Assembly (NCBI GenBank): GCA_964236445.1
Contig: CAXSDR010000052.1
Coordinates: forward strand, 1-24,788
Length of the DNA: 24,788 nt
Origin: CAXSDR01 sp964236445
Lineage (GTDB): Bacteria; Actinomycetota; Actinomycetes; Motilibacterales; Motilibacteraceae
Direction: 5' to 3'
This document shows positions 8,103-14,296 of this stretch, piece after piece; position 1 is the first letter of the stretch; every line of letters starts with the position of its first letter. The notes beneath the pieces were generated by a model. The model ran no database searches. It saw only the letters and a list, made by a program, of their open reading frames with translations, and was not told where the DNA came from. Position numbers and translations under genes: made by a program.

Positions 8103-8905
8103 GGTCTCGCCATCTGCAGCAGGCACCTCGGCCGCCCGACCCGCACGCGAGCGGTGCCGTCCCTCCGGTGATCCCCCGCGAGCTGGTGCCTCGCCACGTG
8201 GCTGTCGTGATGGACGGCAACGGGCGTTGGGCGAAGGCGCGGGGGCTGCCGCGCACCAAAGGACATGAAGCGGGTGAGGCGAGCCTGTTCGACATGGTCT
8301 GCGGAGCGATCGAGATCGGCGTGAAGAACCTGTCGGCATACGCGTTCTCCACCGAGAACTGGCGCCGCTCGCCTGAGGAGGTGCGGTTCCTCATGGGCTT
8401 CAACCGTGACGTGATCCGCCGTCGCCGTGACGAGATGAACGCGATGGGCGTACGCGTGCGGTGGGCAGGTCGCGAGGGTCGGCTCTGGAAAAGCGTGGTC
8501 TCCGAGCTGCGGGCGGCCGAGGAGCTGACCGCCGGCAACGACGTCCTGACGTTGACCATGTGCGTGAACTACGGCGGGCGGGCCGAGATCGCCGACGCAG
8601 CGAAGTCGATCGCAGCCGAGGTGGCCGCTGGTCGCCTCGATCCCCGCAAGATCGACGAGAAGATCTTCGCGCGTCACCTCGACGAGCCGGAGATGCCCGA
8701 CGTCGACCTGTTCCTGCGCAGCAGCGGCGAACAGCGCACGTCGAACTTCCTGATCTGGCAGGCGGCCTATGCCGAACTCGTCTTCATGGATGTGCTCTGG
8801 CCCGACGTCGACCGACGTCATCTGTGGAAGGCCGTCGAGGAGTACGCGCGACGGGACCGCCGCTATGGCGGTGCAGTGCCGAATGCCGATGAGCCACCCC
8901 GCTGA
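8099..8905 (+). CDS. uppS: Isoprenyl transferase (Z-prenyl/polyprenyl diphosphate synthase)
   Basis: The 268-residue cis-prenyltransferase makes the long-chain polyprenyl diphosphate carrier for peptidoglycan and other wall polymers. Signature regions are all present: MDGNGRWAK with the catalytic Asp39, the STENWRRSPEEV segment, NYGGRAEI, and the C-terminal FLRSSGEQRTSNFLIWQ diphosphate-binding motif. The first 30 residues are a proline-rich extension, common in actinobacterial members. The GTG at 8099 overlaps the recO stop. An internal start nearer MDGNG is possible but would cut into the conserved start. recO-uppS order is conserved in actinobacteria. Chain length of the product cannot be read from sequence. 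Confidence 0.94.
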   Translation: MRSRHLQQAPRPPDPHASGAVPPVIPRELVPRHVAVVMDGNGRWAKARGLPRTKGHEAGEASLFDMVCGAIEIGVKNLSAYAFSTENWRRSPEEVRFLMGFNRDVIRRRRDEMNAMGVRVRWAGREGRLWKSVVSELRAAEELTAGNDVLTLTMCVNYGGRAEIADAAKSIAAEVAAGRLDPRKIDEKIFARHLDEPEMPDVDLFLRSSGEQRTSNFLIWQAAYAELVFMDVLWPDVDRRHLWKAVEEYARRDRRYGGAVPNADEPPR

Positions 8906-8907
8906 GG

Positions 8908-8919
8908 CACCATGGTGGA
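8908..8919 (+). promoter_or_regulatory. -10-like hexamer, leaderless ABM gene
   Basis: CACCAT at 8908-8913, then 6 nt, then GTG 8920. A purine-rich GGTGGA directly abuts the GTG, too close to act as a normal ribosome binding site. Confidence 0.35.
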
Positions 8920-9306
8920 GTGCTGAGCATCACGCGCCACCAGGTCCCGGTCGAGCAGGGTGAGCAGTTCCTCGCCCAGGCCCGCGAGGCGCTCGCCGCT
9001 CTCGCCGAGCGCCCCGGCTTTCTCTGCTCACGCATCGGGCGTTCGACCGACGAGCCGGAGCTGTGGGCGCTGACCTCGGAGTGGGAGTCGGTGGGCTCCT
9101 ACCGCAGGGCGCTTTCGGCGTACGACGTGAAGGTGCGCGCGGTGCCGCTGCTCGCCACGGCGCTCGACGAGCCGACCGCCTTCGAGCTGGTCGAGGCCGA
9201 CGGGACACGTCGAGCTGCTGACGCCGCGACCATCGGTGTCGGTGAGGCCTCGCAGGCCAGCGTCGCGACGGACCTGCTGAGCAGGGCCGACAGGGCGAGA
9301 GGGTAG
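8920..9306 (+). CDS. ABM-domain protein (antibiotic biosynthesis monooxygenase family)
   Basis: A 128-residue protein whose first 95 residues fit the dimeric alpha+beta barrel ABM fold: MLSITRHQVP strand, a helix with FLAQAREALAALAERPGFL, then LWALTSEWESVGSYRRAL. ABM proteins range from quinol monooxygenases to haem-degrading enzymes, and many have no known reaction. No diagnostic active-site residue is recognisable here. The last 30 residues are a variable tail. It sits between uppS and glyS. GTG 8920 is the only start that keeps the first strand. Its TAG stop (9304-9306) forms the first three bases of a -10-like TAGCCT that probably serves glyS. Confidence 0.75.
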   Translation: MLSITRHQVPVEQGEQFLAQAREALAALAERPGFLCSRIGRSTDEPELWALTSEWESVGSYRRALSAYDVKVRAVPLLATALDEPTAFELVEADGTRRAADAATIGVGEASQASVATDLLSRADRARG

Positions 9307-9309
9307 CCT
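9304..9309 (+). promoter_or_regulatory. -10-like hexamer upstream of glyS
   Basis: TAGCCT, overlapping the TAG stop of the ABM gene. A transcript starting near 9316 would carry a 5' leader of about 34 nt with GGAGA before the glyS GTG, so glyS looks leadered, unlike many neighbours. No -35 is clear. Confidence 0.35.
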
Positions 9310-9349
9310 TCCCCGCGCACCGCCGACCGCCAGCCGGATGGAGATAGCC

Positions 9350-10735
9350 GTGGCTCTGGACGCCCGCATCGAGAAGATTGTCAGCCTTGCCAAGCGACGG
9401 GGTTTCGTCTATCCCTGCAGCGAGATCTACGGCGGCACCCGGTCGGCGTGGGACTACGGCCCCCTGGGTGTGGAGCTCAAGGAGAACATCCGTCGGCAGT
9501 GGTGGCGCGCGATGGTGCAGGAACGCGAAGACATCGTCGGGCTCGACTCGTCGGTGATCCTCAGCCGCGACGTCTGGGTCGCGTCGGGTCACATCGACGC
9601 GTTCGTCGACCCGCTGACCGAGTGCGGGTCCTGCCACAAGAGGTTCCGGGCAGACCACCTGATCGAGGCCTACGAAGAGAAGCACGGTCGGCCGCCCGAG
9701 GGTGGGCTCGCCACGCTGAGCTGCCCCAACTGCGGCAACCGTGGCACGTTCAGCGAGCCGCGGATGTTCAACGGGCTGCTGAAGACCTATCTCGGCCCTG
9801 TCGAAGACGAAGAAGGTCTGCACTACCTGCGTCCTGAGACGGCACAGGGCATCTTCGTCAACTACGCCAATGTCGCGCAGTCCTCGCGCAAGAAGCCGCC
9901 GTTCGGCATCGCGCAGACCGGCAAGTCGTTCCGCAACGAGATCACGCCTGGCAACTTCATCTTCCGTACGCGCGAGTTCGAGCAGATGGAGATGGAGTTC
10001 TTCGTGCCGCCGGGCACCGATGAGGACTGGCACGAATACTGGCTGAAGCAGCGGTGGGACTGGTATGTCGACCTCGGCCTCGACCCGGAGAACCTGCGCT
10101 TCTTCGAGCACCCACGAGAGAAGCTCTCGCACTACAGCAAGCGAACCGTCGACATCGAATATCGCTTCAAGTTCGGCGGCACCGAGTTCGCCGAGCTCGA
10201 GGGCATCGCGAACCGCACCGACTTCGACCTGTCGACGCACTCCAAGCACTCGGGCACGGACCTCTCGTTCCTCGATGTCGAGAAGGGCGAACGCTGGTTC
10301 CCCTATGTGATCGAGCCGGCCGCGGGTCTCACGCGTGCGACGCTGGCGTTCATGCTCGACTCCTACGCCGAGGACGAGGCCCCCAACGCCAAGGGCGTGC
10401 TCGAGAAGCGTACGGTGATGCGCCTGGACCCCCGCCTCGCGCCGGTCAAGGTGGCCGTGCTCCCGTTGTCGCGCAACGCCGACCTCTCACCCAAGGCTCG
10501 CGACCTCGCGGCGGCGCTGCGCAAGCACTGGAACGTCGAGTTCGACGACGCCGGCGCCATCGGTCGGCGCTACCGCCGCCAGGACGAGATAGGCACGCCC
10601 TTCTGCGTCACCGTCGACTTCGAGACCCTCGAAGACGACGCCGTCACGGTCCGCCACCGCGACACCATGCAGCAGGAGCGCGTAGGTGTGTCTCATGTCG
10701 CGAGCTGGTTGGCTCCCAAACTGCTCGGCACCTGA
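9350..10735 (+). CDS. glyS: Glycine-tRNA ligase (single-chain, alpha2 type)
   Basis: The 461-residue class II synthetase charges tRNA-Gly. Seen are the characteristic start KRRGFVYPCSEIYGGTRSAW, a zinc-type insert with CGSC and CPNC pairs, YLRPETAQGIF, the motif-2 region FRNEITPGNFIFRTREFEQM, and a C-terminal anticodon-binding domain (about 360-455). This is the homodimeric type, as in other actinobacteria, not the alpha2beta2 type. GTG 9350 is chosen because GGAGA lies 5 nt upstream and family members start just before ARIEKIVSLAKRRG; the in-frame ATG at 9338 would add four residues. The stop lies only 10 bp before the first inverted palindrome cluster. Confidence 0.96.
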   Translation: MALDARIEKIVSLAKRRGFVYPCSEIYGGTRSAWDYGPLGVELKENIRRQWWRAMVQEREDIVGLDSSVILSRDVWVASGHIDAFVDPLTECGSCHKRFRADHLIEAYEEKHGRPPEGGLATLSCPNCGNRGTFSEPRMFNGLLKTYLGPVEDEEGLHYLRPETAQGIFVNYANVAQSSRKKPPFGIAQTGKSFRNEITPGNFIFRTREFEQMEMEFFVPPGTDEDWHEYWLKQRWDWYVDLGLDPENLRFFEHPREKLSHYSKRTVDIEYRFKFGGTEFAELEGIANRTDFDLSTHSKHSGTDLSFLDVEKGERWFPYVIEPAAGLTRATLAFMLDSYAEDEAPNAKGVLEKRTVMRLDPRLAPVKVAVLPLSRNADLSPKARDLAAALRKHWNVEFDDAGAIGRRYRRQDEIGTPFCVTVDFETLEDDAVTVRHRDTMQQERVGVSHVASWLAPKLLGT

Positions 10736-10745
10736 CCCGCCCCTA

Positions 10746-10833
10746 TTGGCAGAAGGGACCCCTCTGCCAATAGGTTCGCCAGAAGGGTCCCTTCTGCGGC
10801 GCCGGCGTTGGCAGAGGGGTCCCTTCTGCCAAC
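10746..10833. repeat. Palindrome cluster A (left inverted repeat of the nuclease gene)
   Basis: Three odd-length palindromes with centres at 10758, 10788 and 10820 (spacing 30 and 32). The consensus arm is TTGGCAGAAGGG, one central base, then its complement. Copy 1 extends to 33 bp (10742-10774) with one mismatched pair; copy 2 keeps a perfect 8-bp core around a T; copy 3 is 27 bp (10807-10833) with one mismatched pair. The whole cluster aligns without gaps to the reverse complement of 11880-11967 at about 79% identity (70 of 88 bases by my count). It begins 10 bp after the glyS stop and ends 27 bp before the stop of the convergent nuclease gene. No T-tracts follow the stems, so simple intrinsic terminators are not a good explanation. 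Confidence 0.85.
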
Positions 10834-10860
10834 TACAGGAACGGCCGGTGCCCCGGTCGC

Positions 10861-11811
10861 CTAAGCCGCGTGCACCTGCGCCGTCGGGTGCCCTGCGGCG
10901 GCGAGGGTGCGTTCGACCAGCGCCGCGAACGCCGCCGGATTGCGGCGAAGGTCGCCAGGCGCCACCGGAATGACCGTCACGCCGAGGCTCGCGAGTAGGG
11001 CTTGGCGACGCTGCGTCCGCTTGTAGCTCTCCGGGCTCGCATGCCACGCCATCGAGTCGATCTCGAGTGCCACTGCGGCTTCGGCGTACCAACCATCCAC
11101 GACAGCTACGACATTGCCGAACTCGTCGACCAGCGTGACGTTCCATCGTGGCTGCGCCACGCCGTAGCGGGTGAGCAGTCTGCTCGCGTCGCCCTCCGCC
11201 ACCGACCGGATACCGGCATGGATCTCCAGCAGCGCCAGCCGCGTGCGCGCGGTCTGACGGCGTTGACCGGTGCGCACCTCGTGCGCGATAGCCTCAGGAG
11301 TCACAAGTCCCCGCTGCACCACTTGGGCAGTGAGGTCGCGTACGTCTCGCAGAACGCCGACGTGACGTCCGGCATCGACCAGAGCTCGCGCCACGGTGGC
11401 GCAGGGGAAGTGCTGCAGCTGCGTGCCGCCGGGCAGAGACCTCGTCCTTTCGATGCGTACGAAGCCGACGCTCGCGCGTCGTCTCGCATGTGGCACGAGA
11501 ACGTGCACGGTTGCCTCTTTGGGTGTGGGTATGCCTGCGAGCCCGAGCACCGTACGACCGCTCAGCACCGCGTCGTCCCCCGCGTACTTCAGGCTCGCGC
11601 GGAGGCGCTGCTGGTTCGTCGGTGTGCCGGTCGATGTCAGCATGACGCCAGGCAGCAGCCGTTGCCACGGCCCGCCTGGCCGGCAGCGATGTGTCGCGGT
11701 CGATGCCGCAATGCCCAGCTCAGCCAGCTCTCGGTAGGTCACGATGCCGTCGTCGCGCTCGGCCAACAAGCTGAGCGCATGGAGGTCCGAGCTGGGGTTC
11801 CGGCGAGGCAT
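10861..11811 (-). CDS. AbiEi-type winged helix + DUF559/VSR-like endonuclease domain protein
   Basis: A 316-residue protein of a family common in actinobacteria. The N-terminal 60 residues form an AbiEi_4-like winged helix (GIVTYRELAELGIAASTATH, then GPWQRLLPGVML). The middle part is the variable region shared by such proteins. The C-terminal 110 residues match the DUF559/VSR-like PD-(D/E)xK fold, with EGDASRLLTRYG, QPRWNVTLVDEFGNVVAVVD, VALEIDSMAWH, RRQALLASLGVTVIPV. The acidic residues of the D...ExD pattern and the following His are kept, so nuclease activity is plausible. AbiEi is the antitoxin of the AbiE system, but no AbiEii nucleotidyltransferase gene is adjacent. ATG 11811 follows CATTGT by 6 nt, suggesting a leaderless transcript. 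It is convergent with glyS and framed by inverted palindrome clusters. DNA target and role are unknown. Confidence 0.8.
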   Translation of the reverse strand: MPRRNPSSDLHALSLLAERDDGIVTYRELAELGIAASTATHRCRPGGPWQRLLPGVMLTSTGTPTNQQRLRASLKYAGDDAVLSGRTVLGLAGIPTPKEATVHVLVPHARRRASVGFVRIERTRSLPGGTQLQHFPCATVARALVDAGRHVGVLRDVRDLTAQVVQRGLVTPEAIAHEVRTGQRRQTARTRLALLEIHAGIRSVAEGDASRLLTRYGVAQPRWNVTLVDEFGNVVAVVDGWYAEAAVALEIDSMAWHASPESYKRTQRRQALLASLGVTVIPVAPGDLRRNPAAFAALVERTLAAAGHPTAQVHAA

Positions 11812-11823
11812 GCATCCACAATG
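11812..11823 (-). promoter_or_regulatory. -10-like hexamer, leaderless nuclease gene
   Basis: On the minus strand CATTGT (11823-11818) is followed by 6 nt and the ATG at 11811. It lies between the gene and palindrome cluster B, so cluster B is about 57 bp upstream of the hexamer, where it could bind a regulator. Confidence 0.4.
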
Positions 11824-11879
11824 CGGGCTGCGCTCCTCCGCGTTGTCGGCTGCTGCGGATCTGTGGATGACGGATCGGT

Positions 11880-11967
11880 GTTGGCACAGGGGCCCCCTCT
11901 GCCCACGAACAGGCCGCACAGGGGGCCCCGCTGACGGACCTATTGGCAGCGGGGACCCTTCTGCCAA
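11880..11967. repeat. Palindrome cluster B (right inverted repeat of the nuclease gene)
   Basis: Three palindromes of the same family as cluster A but more diverged, centres at 11893, 11925 and 11955 (spacing 32 and 30, the mirror image of cluster A). The outer copies keep 10 of 12 pairs each; the middle copy is degenerate, matching the consensus at about 7 of 12 positions per arm. Read on the minus strand the cluster aligns base for base with cluster A. It lies 68 bp upstream of the nuclease start and about 20 bp before the -10-like hexamer of the gene at 11999. Confidence 0.8.
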
Positions 11968-11986
11968 CGGGGGTGGGGTGGGCGGG

Positions 11987-11998
11987 CAGCATGGCGGG
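11987..11998 (+). promoter_or_regulatory. -10-like hexamer, leaderless gene at 11999
   Basis: CAGCAT (11987-11992), 6 nt, then GTG 11999: the same hexamer and spacing as at recO. Confidence 0.4.
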
Positions 11999-12469
11999 GT
12001 GCCTGTCGCCCTGCCCGCCGCCGCTCGCAGGGTGCGCGCCGCGATCGAGGCGTCGGTGAGCGCTGTGAGCCGGCAGGACGCGGCTGCGCTGGCCGAGCAG
12101 GTGCAGCAGCTCGGTGCCGCCGACCCCGAGCCGGTGCGCGCCCTGCTGCACGTGGTGGTTCTGGGCCTGCTCGAGCGTGCCCACCCGGACGGTCTCGACG
12201 CCGATGACGTACGCGCTCTGCTGGACGCTCTGCTGAGCGACACCGCTGCCTGGCTGCCGGAGCTCGATCCTCATGCCGTCGTGCTCGTCCTGAGCGGCGT
12301 CCTGTCGGTGCACGAGGACGACACCCTCCCGATGGACTACGCGGCGCTGCTCACCGCATGTGCTGTCCTGGTGGGGAACCTTCTCGCCCTGGTGCGGCTC
12401 GCCGTCGCTGACGTGCTCGACGAGGCGTTCGCTGAGCTGCATCGCGCGCAGACCATGGAGCTGCCCTGA
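11999..12469 (+). CDS. Hypothetical all-helical protein upstream of dusB
   Basis: I do not recognise this 156-residue protein. It is rich in Ala, Leu and acidic residues and appears almost wholly alpha-helical. There is no signal peptide or clear catalytic motif; a hydrophobic stretch, LLTACAVLVGNLLALVRLAV, lies near residues 118-137 and could be a buried helix or a weak membrane segment. GTG 11999 is chosen because it follows CAGCAT by 6 nt; upstream in-frame sequence belongs to palindrome cluster B and is not protein-like. Codon usage and GC pattern match the neighbours. It ends 60 bp before dusB, separated by a short direct repeat, and has its own putative promoter. Confidence 0.65.
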   Translation: MPVALPAAARRVRAAIEASVSAVSRQDAAALAEQVQQLGAADPEPVRALLHVVVLGLLERAHPDGLDADDVRALLDALLSDTAAWLPELDPHAVVLVLSGVLSVHEDDTLPMDYAALLTACAVLVGNLLALVRLAVADVLDEAFAELHRAQTMELP

Positions 12470-12490
12470 CCCGAGACCTGACCCGAGACC
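12467..12490. repeat. 12-bp tandem direct repeat before dusB
   Basis: CTGACCCGAGAC occurs twice in tandem (12467-12478, 12479-12490), starting at the stop codon of the preceding gene, followed by a partial third unit (CTGAACC). Function unknown; it may be a recent slippage duplication. Confidence 0.7.
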
Positions 12491-12516
12491 TGAACCACGA
12501 GCGAGCCGGATGAGGG

Positions 12517-12529
12517 CAAGATAGGCGTC
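12517..12529 (+). promoter_or_regulatory. -10-like hexamer, leaderless dusB
   Basis: CAAGAT (12517-12522) followed by 7 nt and GTG 12530. No ribosome binding site is visible in the gap, which supports a leaderless start. Confidence 0.4.
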
Positions 12530-13666
12530 GTGAACACGCGCGCCGCCACCGCGCCCCTGCACCTCGGTCCGCTCGTGGTCGACCCCCCGGTGGTCCTGGC
12601 CCCCATGGCCGGCATCACCAACGCGCCCTACCGCCAGCTGTGCGCGGAGCAGGGCGGGGCCATCTTCGTCACCGAGATGATCACGAGCCGCGCGCTCGTC
12701 GAGGGTGATGTCGAGACTGTGCACATGCTGTCCCCGGCGCCCGGGGAGTCGCCGCGCAGCGTGCAGCTCTACGGCGTGGACCCGCGCTACGTCGGCGAGG
12801 CGGTCGCCATCCTCGTCAACGACCACGGCATCGACCATGTCGACCTCAACTTCGGCTGCCCAGTTCCCAAGGTGACCCGACGCGGCGGGGGCGCGGCGCT
12901 GCCATGGAAGCGGACCCTGCTGCGCGACATCGTGCGGGCGGCCGTCCGCAACGCCGGCGACGTGCCGGTCACGATGAAGACCCGCATGGGGCTCGACGAC
13001 GCCCACCTGACGTTCCTCGACGCCGGTGCCATCGCCCAGGAGGAGGGGTGCGCAGCGATCGCGCTGCACGCCCGCACCGCGGTGCAGGGCTACTCCGGCG
13101 AGGCCGACTGGAACGCCATCACCGAGCTCAAGCTGGTGGTCGACATCCCGGTCCTGGGCAACGGCGACATCTGGGAGGCTGCTGACGCGTTGCGCATGGT
13201 CGAGCAGACCGGGTGCGACGGTGTGGTCGTCGGCCGGGGATGCCTGGGCCGGCCCTGGCTCTTCGCCGACCTCGATGCCGCTTTCACCGGTCGGCCGGCG
13301 CCGGCACGACCGGACCTGCACGACGTGGCCGCGATGATCCGCCGACACGGCGAGCTGCTGGCCGACTGGCTCGACGAACCGCGGGGTCTGCGCGAGCTAC
13401 GCAAGTTCATGGCGTGGTATCTCAAGGGCTTCTCGGTGGGCTCGACCACGCGCCGCGCCCTCGGCCTGGTGAGCGACCTCACCGAGCTCGACGGCCTGCT
13501 CACGACGATCGACCATGCGCAGGAGTTTCCCGAGACCGAGATCGGACGACCACGGGGCCGCACCAGCCCGCAGAAGAGGCTGACCCTGCCCGAGGGCTGG
13601 CTCGACAGCCGGAACATCGACTCGCCGCTCTCGGCTGACGCCGAGCTCGCCGTGTCGGGCGGCTGA
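12530..13666 (+). CDS. dusB: tRNA-dihydrouridine synthase (DusB family)
   Basis: A 378-residue FMN enzyme that reduces uridines in the D-loop of tRNA. The N-terminal TIM barrel opens with VLAPMAGITNAPYRQL; the active-site loop is LNFGCPVPKVTRRGGGAAL with catalytic Cys110; KTRMG and the phosphate-binding GNGDIW and VGRGCLGRPWLF follow. The C-terminal helical tRNA-binding domain starts near residue 260, and actinobacterial members carry the extra tail seen here. The GTG start follows a -10-like hexamer by 7 nt. The elyC-like gene starts 3 bp after the stop and dgt overlaps that gene, so these three probably form one operon. Confidence 0.95.
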   Translation: MNTRAATAPLHLGPLVVDPPVVLAPMAGITNAPYRQLCAEQGGAIFVTEMITSRALVEGDVETVHMLSPAPGESPRSVQLYGVDPRYVGEAVAILVNDHGIDHVDLNFGCPVPKVTRRGGGAALPWKRTLLRDIVRAAVRNAGDVPVTMKTRMGLDDAHLTFLDAGAIAQEEGCAAIALHARTAVQGYSGEADWNAITELKLVVDIPVLGNGDIWEAADALRMVEQTGCDGVVVGRGCLGRPWLFADLDAAFTGRPAPARPDLHDVAAMIRRHGELLADWLDEPRGLRELRKFMAWYLKGFSVGSTTRRALGLVSDLTELDGLLTTIDHAQEFPETEIGRPRGRTSPQKRLTLPEGWLDSRNIDSPLSADAELAVSGG

Positions 13667-13669
13667 GAG

Positions 13670-14296
13670 GTGTTCTTCGCGTTCAAGCTCCTACGCCGGA
13701 TCGTGTCGGCTGCGGTGCTGCTGGTCGTGGTCTATACCGCCGTGACGGCGGGCCGGGTCGTGCTGGCGTCGCGCCACGACGACCGTGGCCCGGCCGACGT
13801 GATCGTGGTCCTCGGGGCGAGCCAGGTGAACGGCAGGCCCTCGGCGCTGGCGCGTGCCCGGCTCGACCACGCCCGTGACCTCTATCTCGGCAAGGCCGCC
13901 CCGCGCATCATCACCGTGGGTGGCCGCCTGCACGCCACCGAGACGACGGAGGCCGACGCCGCAAGGAACTACCTCATCTCGACGGGCGTCCCTGCCGCGG
14001 CCGTCGCCGCAGTGGGCAAGGGCACGGACACGCGGCGCGAGCTCTACGCCGCCGACGAGCTCATGTCGGTGCACCACTGGCGAACCGCCGTGCTCGTGAG
14101 CGACCCGTGGCACTCCCTGCGGGTGGCCTCGATGGCACGCGCCGCCGGGATCGCCGGCGTCACCTCGCCGACGCGCAACGGGCCCGCCAATGCCGGCCTC
14201 GGCCAGGAGGCCCGCTATGTGGCGCGGGAGACCGTGGCGTACGCCGCCTGGAGTCTGTTCGGTCGCCGCTTCGACCGTCCTGGAAGCCAGCTGTGA
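13670..14296 (+). CDS. ElyC/SanA/YdcF (DUF218) family membrane-anchored protein
   Basis: The 208-residue protein has one N-terminal membrane helix (about residues 9-30) followed by a DUF218 domain outside the membrane. Typical motifs are DVIVVLGASQVNGRPSALARARLDHA, the TVGGRLHATETTEA stretch and VSDPWHSLRVASMA. The family includes E. coli ElyC and SanA, linked to envelope and lipid-carrier homeostasis; the reaction is unknown. The GTG start at 13670 is preceded by GAGAG only, three bases after the dusB stop, so expression is probably by coupling. A later GTG (codon 11) is possible but would shorten the membrane helix. Its stop overlaps the dgt start (GTGA). Confidence 0.85.
   Translation: MFFAFKLLRRIVSAAVLLVVVYTAVTAGRVVLASRHDDRGPADVIVVLGASQVNGRPSALARARLDHARDLYLGKAAPRIITVGGRLHATETTEADAARNYLISTGVPAAAVAAVGKGTDTRRELYAADELMSVHHWRTAVLVSDPWHSLRVASMARAAGIAGVTSPTRNGPANAGLGQEARYVARETVAYAAWSLFGRRFDRPGSQL

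Larger units (their letters stand above)
10746..11967. mobile_element. Candidate palindrome-framed element carrying an AbiEi-DUF559 nuclease gene
   Basis: One gene (10861-11811, minus) is bounded by two ~88-bp inverted repeats, each with three palindromes. The layout resembles REP palindromes flanking RAYT transposase genes, but the enzyme here is a predicted PD-(D/E)xK/VSR-like nuclease. No target-site duplication is evident at the outer edges. Mobility is an inference from symmetry alone. Confidence 0.45.

Noticed and set aside
10861..11811. Complete AbiE type IV toxin-antitoxin pair
   Set aside because: There is no adjacent AbiEii nucleotidyltransferase; the AbiEi-like part is a winged helix fused to a nuclease domain.
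11002..11934. A 310-codon plus-strand frame opposite the AbiEi/DUF559 gene
   Set aside because: It runs into palindrome cluster B, gives a cysteine- and arginine-rich sequence without family features, and mirrors a minus-strand gene with clear domains.
10746..11967. CRISPR array or simple intrinsic terminators for the palindrome clusters
   Set aside because: The copies are palindromes with too few units, varied arms and no unique spacers of constant length, there are no cas genes, and no T-runs follow the stems.
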